Assembly: GCA_017521345.1 (NCBI GenBank)
Contig: JAFXCU010000070.1
Coordinates: forward strand, 1 to 5,713
Length of the DNA: 5,713 nucleotides
Reading direction: 5' to 3'
Source of the DNA: Ruminiclostridium sp.
Lineage (GTDB): Bacteria; Bacillota_A; Clostridia; Oscillospirales; Oscillospiraceae
Position 1 is the first letter of the stretch. The number at the start of each line of letters is the position of its first letter. The notes under the pieces were generated by a model. It made no database searches. It saw only the letters and a program-made list of their open reading frames with translations, and had not been told where the DNA came from. The position numbers were made by a program, and so were the translations under genes. Below, piece after piece: positions 1-4,967 of this stretch.

Positions 1-153
1 CTGGATGCTCTTGAAGCAGGAGCCGTCGTTGAGCTCGATGAAGCCGAAGTTCTTCATGTCACGGCTGGTACGGACCCAGCCGCAGACGGTCACGTCCTGA
101 CCGCCGTACTGTTCCATGTCCGCAAAGATGCGGGCGATCTCGGTGCGCTGCAT
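1..153 (-). CDS. asnS: Asparaginyl-tRNA synthetase, N-terminal fragment (runs off left edge)
   Basis: Class II aminoacyl-tRNA synthetase that charges tRNA-Asn with asparagine in the cytoplasm. Only the first 51 codons are present. The visible protein starts MQRTEIARIF and contains VTVCGWVRTSRD (residues 21-32) followed by NFGFIELNDGSCFKSIQ (35-51). This is the start of the OB-fold anticodon-binding domain, and the WVRTSRD...FGFIELNDGS pattern is characteristic of AsnRS, as opposed to the related AspRS and LysRS. The full family length is about 460 residues, so roughly 90% of the gene, including the catalytic domain, lies outside the window. The ATG (complement of 151-153) is preceded by GAAAGGA (complement of 164-170) at a 10-nt spacing. 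A dedicated promoter lies 48-76 bp upstream, so the gene can be expressed independently of udk. Assignment is confident despite the short fragment; nothing odd is seen in it. Confidence 0.9.
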   Translation of the reverse strand, partial: MQRTEIARIFADMEQYGGQDVTVCGWVRTSRDMKNFGFIELNDGSCFKSIQ

Positions 154-200
154 AATATTCAAGTCCTTTCACGGATAGTATTGCAATGGAATAATACACC

Positions 201-229
201 ATTATATCCCCCGGGGGAGGGGATTGCAA
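201..229 (-). promoter_or_regulatory. Sigma-A promoter of asnS
   Basis: Read on the minus strand, this is a -35 box TTGCAA (224-229, 4 of 6 consensus), a 17-bp spacer (207-223) and a perfect -10 box TATAAT (201-206). Transcription should start near 194, leaving a leader of about 40 nt before the asnS ATG, which is too short for a T-box riboswitch. The spacer contains a perfect 12-bp G/C palindrome (207-218). The -35 box lies 12 bp past the udk stop codon. A small inverted repeat (229-233 / 238-242) overlaps the udk stop but has no T-run after it, so it is not called as a terminator. Confidence 0.8.
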
Positions 230-241
230 GCCCCAAAGGGC

Positions 242-877
242 TCACTGCTGGGAAACGATGTCCCCGTGCTCAATGTGATAGGCGATGCGCTGCATGATCA
301 TCATGAGAGCCACGGTGTTCTTGCCGCCCTCGGGGATGATAATGTCGGCATAGCGCTTGGAGGGCTCCACGAACTGCTCGTGCATGGGCTTGACGGTCTT
401 CAGGTACTGCTCCATGACGGTGTCCAGGGTGCGGCCTCGCTCGGTGACGTCCCGGTGGATGCGGCGGAGGATGCGCACGTCGGCGTCGGTGTCCACAAAG
501 AGCTTGATGTCCAGCAGGTCCCGGAGGGCCTTGTTGTCAAAAATGAGGATGCCCTCCACCAGGATGACCTTGTTGGAGGTGACCTCCCGGGTCTCCTCCC
601 GGCGGTCGTGGACAGTGTAGTCGTAGATGGGGCAGTGGACGGTCTTGCCGGCCTTCAGGTCCTCCAGGTCCTGGATCATCCGGTCGGTGTCGAAGGCGGC
701 GGGATGGTCGTAGTTCAGGCCCCGGCGTTCCTCCAGGGTCAGGTCGTGGTGCTCGGCGTAGTAGCTGTCGTGGGCCAGGACGCTGATGTCCTCCCCGAAC
801 TGCTGGGTGAGCCGTTCCACCAGGGTGGTCTTGCCGGAGCCAGTGCCCCCGGCGATACCAATAATCAAGGGTTTCAT
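242..877 (-). CDS. udk: Uridine kinase
   Basis: Phosphorylates uridine and cytidine to UMP and CMP in cytoplasmic pyrimidine salvage. The 211-residue length matches bacterial Udk. Visible family motifs are the P-loop GGTGSGKTT (residues 10-18), HDSYY (36-40) with the likely catalytic Asp37, NYDHP (55-59), PIYDY (83-87), VEGIL (107-111), the lid region RRIHRDVTERGR (138-149), and the C-terminal VKPMHEQFVEPSK (162-174) followed by ADIIIPEGG (177-185). All key residues of the family appear intact. The ATG (complement of 875-877) follows GGAGG (complement of 886-890) at 8 nt. It lies downstream of prfC in the same direction with a 93-bp gap that holds a palindromic repeat and no recognisable promoter, so transcription probably comes through from prfC. 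A 243-residue open frame on the opposite strand is a shadow of codon bias. Phosphoribulokinase is a homologous alternative, but the motif set and length favour uridine kinase. Confidence 0.95.
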   Translation of the reverse strand: MKPLIIGIAGGTGSGKTTLVERLTQQFGEDISVLAHDSYYAEHHDLTLEERRGLNYDHPAAFDTDRMIQDLEDLKAGKTVHCPIYDYTVHDRREETREVTSNKVILVEGILIFDNKALRDLLDIKLFVDTDADVRILRRIHRDVTERGRTLDTVMEQYLKTVKPMHEQFVEPSKRYADIIIPEGGKNTVALMMIMQRIAYHIEHGDIVSQQ

Positions 878-917
878 TTAAAAGGCCTCCAATCCAAATG
901 TGCGTTGGTTAGAAGGG

Positions 918-966
918 AAGGCTTCCCCCTGGGGGGAAGCTGTCACCGAAGGTGACTGATGAGGGG
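918..966. repeat. Extragenic double-hairpin palindromic element between prfC and udk
   Basis: Two adjacent perfect inverted repeats fill most of the gap. The first has an 8-bp stem, GCTTCCCC (921-928) with GGGGAAGC (933-940), around a 4-nt loop. The second has a 6-bp stem, GTCACC (942-947) with GGTGAC (951-956), around GAA. They are separated by a single base and followed by TGATGAGGGG (957-966), five bases before the prfC stop codon. From memory, this layout (GGCTTCCCC stem, GAA-looped stem, TGATGAGGGG tail) matches a dispersed extragenic repeat found in many copies in Oscillospiraceae genomes. Only one copy is present here, so repetition cannot be shown from this window. On the transcribed minus strand the hairpins are followed by CCTTCCCTTCT rather than a clean U-run, so any terminator activity should be weak; effects on mRNA processing or stability are possible. 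Confidence 0.65.
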
Positions 967-970
967 ACGC

Positions 971-2578
971 TTATTCGTCGTCCTCGTTGTTCTTCTCATT
1001 GAACTCGGTCAGCACCAACTGGGGGTTGTGGTCAGAGACCCACTTGATGGACCAGAAGGAGGAGAAGAGCAGCAGCTTGTTGCCCTTGTAGTCCTCCACC
1101 AGCTTGGTGTCGTTGCCCAGGACCAGGTCGGTTTCGTGGAACTCCTCGGGCTCCTTGATCCAGCGCAGGTACTCGTAGGGCAGGGTGTCCATGCGGATCT
1201 CCACGTTGTACTCGCTGCGCAGGCGGTACTGGAACACGTCGAACTGCAGGGTGCCCACCACGCCCACAATGACCTCTTCCATGCCGGTGTAGGGGATCTT
1301 GAAGATCTGGATGGCGCCCTCCAGGGCGATCTGCTCAGCACCCTTCAGGAACTGCTTGCGCTTCATGGTGTCCACGGGGCGGACCCGGGCGAAGTGTTCG
1401 GGGGCGAAGGTGGGGATGGGGTCAAAGCGGAACTTCTTGCCGGGGGCGCACAGGGTGTCGCCGATGGAGAAGATGCCAGGGTCGAAGACGCCGATGATGT
1501 CGCCGGCGTAGGCCTCCTCGATGATCTCACGCTCGGCAGCCATCAGCTGCTGAGGGCGGGACAGGCGGAGCTTCTTCTTGCCCTGGACGTGGTAGACTTC
1601 CTTGTCGGCGTCAAAGCGGCCGGAGCACACACGCATGAAGGCGATGCGGTCCCGGTGGGCCTTGTTCATGTTGGCCTGGATCTTAAAGACGAAGGCGGAG
1701 AAGTTGTCGTCCATGGAGTCGATCTGCTCCCCGTGGGCGGTGCGGGACAGGGGAGGAGTGGTCATCCGCAGGAAGTCCTCCAGGAAGGGCTCGATGCCGA
1801 AGGTGGTCAGAGCGGAGCCGAAGAAGACGGGGGAGAGCTTGCCGTGGCGGACCCGGTCCAGGTCGAAGTCGGAGGAAGCGCCGTCCAGCAGCTCGATCTC
1901 GTCCAGCAGCTGGTCCCGCTTGGCCTGGCCCAGCATGTCGATGAGGATGGGGTCATCCAAGTCGATCTGGGTGGTGCCGGACTTCTTGGCGTTGGTGTTG
2001 GAGGAGAAGTGGATGATCTCCTTCTTGCTGCGGTCGTACACGCCCATGAACTCCTTGCCGGAGCCGATGGGCCAGTTGACGGGATAGGTCTCGATGCCCA
2101 GCTCCTTCTCCAGCTCTTCCATCAGCTCGAAGGGGTCACGGGTCTCACGGTCCATCTTGTTGATGAAGGTGAAGATGGGGATGTCACGCATGGCGCAGAC
2201 CTTGAAGAGCTTGCGGGTCTGGGCCTCAACACCCTTGGCGCCGTCGATGACCATGACGGCGGAGTCGGCAGCCATCAGGGTGCGGTAGGTGTCTTCCGAG
2301 AAGTCCTGGTGGCCGGGGGTGTCCAGAATGTTGATGCAGAAGCCGTCATACTGGAACTGCAGGACGGAAGAGGTGACGGAGATGCCGCGCTGCTTTTCGA
2401 TCTCCATCCAGTCGGAGACAGCGGCGCGGGAGTTCTTCTTGCCCTTGACCTGACCGGCCTGGGCGATGGCTCCGCCGTACAGCAGGAACTTTTCGGTCAG
2501 GGTGGTCTTACCGGCGTCGGGGTGGGAGATGATGGCGAAGGTTCTTCTTCTTTTGATTTCGGATTCGTATTTAGGCAA
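971..2578 (-). CDS. prfC: Peptide chain release factor 3 (GTPase), TTG start
   Basis: RF3 is a translational GTPase that removes RF1/RF2 from the ribosome after peptide release. Numbered from the TTG start, the G-domain motifs are SHPDAGKT (18-25, P-loop), KQRGISVTS (62-70, switch I), DTPGHQDF (86-93, G3), NKMD (140-143, G4) and FFGSAL (252-257, G5). Domain II and the RF3-type C-terminal domain follow, with GVVGTLQFDVFQYRL near the C-terminus. RRTFAIISHPDAGKTT and the SEDTYRTL segment distinguish RF3 from EF-G and TetM-type proteins. The 535 residues compare with 529 in E. coli RF3. The frame is open further upstream to a GTG (complement of 2615-2617), but that codon lacks a Shine-Dalgarno and falls at the predicted transcription start. 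TTG (complement of 2576-2578) sits 8 nt from AGAGGAGG. The C-terminus is acidic (NEKNNEDDE). It has its own promoter and is probably cotranscribed with udk. Confidence 0.95.
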   Translation of the reverse strand: MPKYESEIKRRRTFAIISHPDAGKTTLTEKFLLYGGAIAQAGQVKGKKNSRAAVSDWMEIEKQRGISVTSSVLQFQYDGFCINILDTPGHQDFSEDTYRTLMAADSAVMVIDGAKGVEAQTRKLFKVCAMRDIPIFTFINKMDRETRDPFELMEELEKELGIETYPVNWPIGSGKEFMGVYDRSKKEIIHFSSNTNAKKSGTTQIDLDDPILIDMLGQAKRDQLLDEIELLDGASSDFDLDRVRHGKLSPVFFGSALTTFGIEPFLEDFLRMTTPPLSRTAHGEQIDSMDDNFSAFVFKIQANMNKAHRDRIAFMRVCSGRFDADKEVYHVQGKKKLRLSRPQQLMAAEREIIEEAYAGDIIGVFDPGIFSIGDTLCAPGKKFRFDPIPTFAPEHFARVRPVDTMKRKQFLKGAEQIALEGAIQIFKIPYTGMEEVIVGVVGTLQFDVFQYRLRSEYNVEIRMDTLPYEYLRWIKEPEEFHETDLVLGNDTKLVEDYKGNKLLLFSSFWSIKWVSDHNPQLVLTEFNEKNNEDDE

Positions 2579-2586
2579 AGGAAATA

Positions 2587-2594
2587 CCTCCTCT
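2587..2594 (-). promoter_or_regulatory. Ribosome binding site that fixes the prfC TTG start
   Basis: The minus strand reads AGAGGAGG, nearly the full anti-Shine-Dalgarno complement, 8 nt before TTG (2576-2578). The next in-frame start upstream, GTG at 2615-2617, lies 5' of this site and has no purine-rich tract before it. Starting at TTG leaves MPKYESEIKRRRTF before the G domain, close to the N-terminal length of E. coli RF3, whereas the GTG start would add 13 unconserved residues. Confidence 0.85.
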
Positions 2595-2620
2595 GGGAAA
2601 ATTACATGATTTAACACATT

Positions 2621-2649
2621 ATTCTATCATGGGAAACCAGAAATCGCAA
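2621..2649 (-). promoter_or_regulatory. Extended -10 promoter of prfC
   Basis: On the minus strand this is a -35 box TTGCGA (2644-2649), a 17-bp spacer (2627-2643) and a -10 box TAGAAT (2621-2626) preceded by TG at the extended -10 position (2628-2629). Transcription would begin around 2614, giving a leader of about 35 nt before the TTG start. It lies back to back with the promoter of the rightward lectin gene; the two -35 boxes are 23 bp apart. Confidence 0.7.
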
Positions 2650-2672
2650 GGGGAAAACAAGGAGAGAAGTGA

Positions 2673-2701
2673 TTGTAGCGGGGGAGTTTTGATGGTATAA
2701 T
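2673..2701 (+). promoter_or_regulatory. Extended -10 promoter of the lectin-SLH gene
   Basis: A perfect TATAAT (2696-2701) is preceded by TG at the extended -10 position (2693-2694). A weak -35 box, TTGTAG (2673-2678), sits at exactly 17 bp. The predicted start is near 2708, leaving a leader of about 28 nt before the ATG at 2736. It is divergent from, and does not overlap, the prfC promoter. Confidence 0.75.
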
Positions 2702-2735
2702 TTATCTACATTCCAAAAGAAATGGGAGGGATTCC

Positions 2736-3875
2736 ATGAAAAAATGGTTGAGAAAAGGCATTGCCTGCCTGGTGGCGCTGGGGCTGATGATCCCCATGGT
2801 AACGGCCTTTGCGGCCGGGAGCACCCAGATTCCCCAGGGAGCAATGAAATACAACGGGCACTACTATTACGCATACTCCTCTGTGCTGACCTGGACCCAG
2901 GCGAAAAAGGCCTGCGAGCAGGTGGGCGGCCACCTGGCCACCATCACCACCCAAGGGGAGCAGGATGCCGTGATGGACTATCTGCAGACCCAGAGGGGTC
3001 GGTCCGGCTACTGGCTGGGTGGCACGGATCAGAACAAGGAAGGTGTATGGACCTGGATCACCGGAGAGGCCTGGAGCTATACCCACTGGGACAAGGTCCA
3101 GCCTGACAATACGGTTTCCTCCGGCAATTACTCCCCCACGGGACAGAAGGATGAGGACTATCTGGGCATGGCCATGGGTTCCCGCAATTGGGCCGGCAAC
3201 GGATACTGGAATGACTTTTCCGACAACCACAACGGCTCCGACACCGGCCTGGGCTATCTCTGCGAGTGGGACTACGCCTCCGAGTGGGCAGGCCAGGAGA
3301 TCCAGCAGGCAGAGAATGCCGGGCTGATCCCCGATGTGCTGAAGGGCCAGAACCTGAAGAGCAAGATCACCCGGGCGGAGTTTGCAGCCGTGGCGGTGAC
3401 CCTCTATGAGACCATGAGCGGGCAGCAGGCTCCCATCCCCTCTTACTGCCCCTTCTGGGATATTACCAGTTCTTCCTGCCGGACGGAGATCCAGCAGGCC
3501 TATGCCCTGGGGATCGTCAACGGTGTGTCCGATGTGGAATTTGCGCCCAACGACCAGATCACCCGGGAACAGCTGGCTGCCATGCTATGCCGGGCCTACA
3601 AGAAGATGGCCTGGCCCGGCTGGACGCTGGATACCGACTACCAATATCCTCTGGACTACAGCGGCGTGAAGCAGTTTGCCGACCACCGGGATATTTCCGA
3701 GTATGCCGTTCCCAGCGTGTACTTCATGGTAAAGCATCATGTGATCAACGGTGTGGGGAATAATCTCTTTGCGCCTAAGAACACCACCACCGCCCAGGCT
3801 GCGGTTGGTTACGCCAACGCATCCCGGGAGCAGGCCATCCTGATGTCCCTGCGCTGCTATCAGAACCTGGACTGA
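2736..3875 (+). CDS. Secreted C-type lectin-like protein with three S-layer homology repeats
   Basis: A 379-residue exported protein, probably tethered to secondary cell-wall polymer by SLH repeats and displaying a sugar-binding domain. Residues 1-27 form a signal peptide (MKKWLRK, hydrophobic core, TAFAA cleavage region). A C-type lectin-like domain covers about 36-178: W53-A56-C60 of the first helix, GGHLATI (64-70), GYWLGG (91-96, the WIGL-type core), QPDN (122-125), DEDYLGM (139-145), WND (158-160) and GYLCEW (173-178). QPD, the acidic run at 139-141 and WND are the calcium/sugar ligand positions of classical lectins. Cys60 and Cys176 can form the outer disulfide; the inner pair is absent. 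SLH repeats follow at about 180-230 (ITRAEF 211-216), 238-290 (ITREQL 275-280) and 312-365 (degenerate TTTAQA 350-355). The ATG follows GGGAGGG (2724-2730) at 5 nt. It is monocistronic, with its own promoter and a strong terminator. The ligand is unknown. Confidence 0.85.
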   Translation: MKKWLRKGIACLVALGLMIPMVTAFAAGSTQIPQGAMKYNGHYYYAYSSVLTWTQAKKACEQVGGHLATITTQGEQDAVMDYLQTQRGRSGYWLGGTDQNKEGVWTWITGEAWSYTHWDKVQPDNTVSSGNYSPTGQKDEDYLGMAMGSRNWAGNGYWNDFSDNHNGSDTGLGYLCEWDYASEWAGQEIQQAENAGLIPDVLKGQNLKSKITRAEFAAVAVTLYETMSGQQAPIPSYCPFWDITSSSCRTEIQQAYALGIVNGVSDVEFAPNDQITREQLAAMLCRAYKKMAWPGWTLDTDYQYPLDYSGVKQFADHRDISEYAVPSVYFMVKHHVINGVGNNLFAPKNTTTAQAAVGYANASREQAILMSLRCYQNLD

Positions 3876-3881
3876 TCTCTG

Positions 3882-3920
3882 CACGCACCCTGTCAGCCGA
3901 CAGGGTGCGTGTTTTTTCTT
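3882..3920 (+). terminator. Intrinsic terminator of the lectin-SLH gene
   Basis: A perfect 13-bp stem, 3882-3894 paired with 3899-3911, closes a 4-nt AGCC loop and is followed by TTTTTTCTT (3912-3920). It lies 6 bp after the TGA stop. This is a textbook rho-independent terminator on the plus strand, and the last T of the run is also the first base of the next gene's -35 box. Confidence 0.95.
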
Positions 3921-3948
3921 TGACATTTCCCCTCTTTTCTCCCATAAT
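3920..3948 (+). promoter_or_regulatory. Near-consensus sigma-A promoter of the EamA transporter gene
   Basis: A perfect -35 box TTGACA (3920-3925), a 17-bp spacer (3926-3942) and a -10 box CATAAT (3943-3948, 5 of 6). The predicted start is near 3955, giving a leader of about 25 nt before the ATG at 3980. This is the best-matching promoter in the window and suggests substantial constitutive expression; no operator-like repeat is visible around it. Confidence 0.85.
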
Positions 3949-3979
3949 AATACCAGAAATCGAGAGGAGCTGAATCGGC

Positions 3980-4870
3980 ATGAGTATGCGGCGGGGATAT
4001 GTCTATCTGGTCATCGCCTTTTTCTTCTGGGGGAGTCTCTACGTGGTCAACAAGTTCGTCATGGACTACATCCCGCCCCTGACCCTCCACCTCCTGCGGC
4101 AGGTCATCGCCGTGGTCATCCTGGGCCTCATGGCCTGGCGGAAGGGTTTCACTCCCATCAAAAAGAGCCACTGGCCCCTGATCGTTGCCATGGGTCCCCT
4201 GGCCTACTTTGTGGCCCCCGGCATGCAGAACATTGCCACCGACCTGCTCAACGCCTCCATGGGTGCCCTGCTGAACACCATGAACCCCCTGTTCATCTGC
4301 CTCTTCGCCGTGATCTTCCTGAAGGAGACCATGACCCGGCGGAAGACGGCGGGCATCCTCCTGTCCATCCTGGGCGTGGCGGTGGTGATGGGGGTCACCG
4401 GGGAAGGGGTCAGCCTCCGGGGCTTTTTCTTCTCCCTGCTGTCCGTCCTGGGCTGGTCCAGCGGCACCATTATCATCCGCAAGCTGTCCGACGTGAAGTA
4501 TTCCAGTGAGCAGATCGCCTTCATGGGCATGGCCGCCGCCCTGCCCTTCAGCTTCACGGCCTCCATGGCGGAGATCCAGTCCAACCCGGTGGTCTTCAAC
4601 GGCCCGGCCATCCTCAGCGTCCTCTACCTGGCCACCCTGTGCACCGCCCTGCCCAACGTCCTGTGGAACCGGAGCCTCCAGCTCCTGCCCGCTACCGTCT
4701 GCTCCCAGGCCTTCCCCCTCCAGTCCTTCTTCGCCACCCTCCTGGGGGTGCTCTTCCTCCACGAGGCCATCACCTGGAACTTCCTGGCGGGCAGTGTGCT
4801 CATCTCCGCCGGTGTCATCATCGGCCTTTCCGGAGGTAAGGGCGGTCCGGTCCCCAAAGAACTAGCATAA
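3980..4870 (+). CDS. EamA/DMT-superfamily membrane transporter
   Basis: A 296-residue polytopic membrane protein of the drug/metabolite transporter superfamily, the usual length for the two-repeat EamA (RhaT/YdcZ-like) branch with ten predicted helices. The first repeat covers about 7-138: GYVYLVIAFFFWGSLYVVNK opens helix 1, NTMNPLFICLFAVIFLKE (99-116) carries the family's proline and the FLKE signature, and GILLSILGVAVVMG ends the repeat. The second repeat covers about 148-284, with QSFFATLLGVLFLHEAIT (248-265) as the equivalent signature and a final GLSGGKGGPVPKELA tail. Members export amino acids, metabolites or drugs, or import sugars; the substrate cannot be read from sequence. The ATG at 3980 lies 10 nt after AGAGGAG (3963-3969). 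A second in-frame ATG two codons on would be too far from that site. It ends in tandem TAA TAA codons. A DAHP synthase gene follows 97 bp downstream, which hints at, but does not show, a link to aromatic metabolites. Confidence 0.9.
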   Translation: MSMRRGYVYLVIAFFFWGSLYVVNKFVMDYIPPLTLHLLRQVIAVVILGLMAWRKGFTPIKKSHWPLIVAMGPLAYFVAPGMQNIATDLLNASMGALLNTMNPLFICLFAVIFLKETMTRRKTAGILLSILGVAVVMGVTGEGVSLRGFFFSLLSVLGWSSGTIIIRKLSDVKYSSEQIAFMGMAAALPFSFTASMAEIQSNPVVFNGPAILSVLYLATLCTALPNVLWNRSLQLLPATVCSQAFPLQSFFATLLGVLFLHEAITWNFLAGSVLISAGVIIGLSGGKGGPVPKELA

Positions 4871-4873
4871 TAA

Positions 4874-4897
4874 AAAAGTTATAAAGCGATAACTTTT
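4874..4897 (+). terminator. AT-rich inverted repeat after the EamA gene, possible weak terminator
   Basis: A 9-bp stem, AAAAGTTAT (4874-4882) with ATAACTTTT (4889-4897), closes a 6-nt AAAGCG loop immediately after the EamA stop codons. On the plus strand the only U-rich stretch is the four Ts of the stem itself, followed by GGTG, so termination should be leaky. On the minus strand the hairpin is followed by TTATTA and looks somewhat more terminator-like, though no leftward gene ends here. It could alternatively be an operator for the downstream gene, whose promoter candidate starts 5 bp further on. Confidence 0.4.
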
Positions 4898-4901
4898 GGT
4901 G

Positions 4902-4935
4902 TTGCAATTTGCCTTTGATTGTGGTATGGTATAGA
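4902..4935 (+). promoter_or_regulatory. Candidate promoter of the DAHP synthase gene
   Basis: Two overlapping readings are possible. One is TTGCAA (4902-4907), a 17-bp spacer and TATGGT (4925-4930). The other is an extended -10, TG (4927-4928) plus TATAGA (4930-4935), with no good -35. Both are moderate matches. Either places the transcription start about 25-35 bp before the ATG at 4968, leaving no room for a T-box or a tryptophan/tyrosine leader attenuator. Confidence 0.5.
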
Positions 4936-4967
4936 AAATCACTTGAGACAGAAACGAGGTCAGGACC

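Noticed and set aside
229..242. Small inverted repeat at the udk stop codon as a terminator
   Set aside because: Only 5 bp of stem and no T-run downstream on the minus strand; it overlaps the asnS -35 region and is probably fortuitous.
224..955. 243-codon open frame on the plus strand, antisense to udk
   Set aside because: Shadow of udk codon usage with no homology I recognise; the strand is clearly coding for uridine kinase in the other direction.
878..970. A separate promoter for udk
   Set aside because: No -10-like hexamer at a suitable distance from a -35 box on the minus strand; the gap is mostly the palindromic repeat plus the ribosome binding site.
959..2614. 551-codon open frame on the plus strand, antisense to prfC
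   Set aside because: It mirrors prfC exactly and its composition (rich in Gly, Val, Leu, Asp, His) is what reverse-complemented GC-rich codons give. No ribosome binding site or recognisable domain. The prfC product on the other strand is unambiguous.
2636..3962. Shared 11-mer ACCAGAAATCG at 2636-2646 and 3952-3962, both near promoters
   Set aside because: A few 11-base matches are expected by chance between positions of a window this size, and the two copies sit differently relative to their genes (inside a -35 box on the opposite strand versus just after a -10 box).
4871..4967. T-box riboswitch or attenuator upstream of the DAHP synthase gene
   Set aside because: The candidate promoter leaves a leader of only about 30 nt, with no T-box consensus, no leader peptide and no alternative hairpins.
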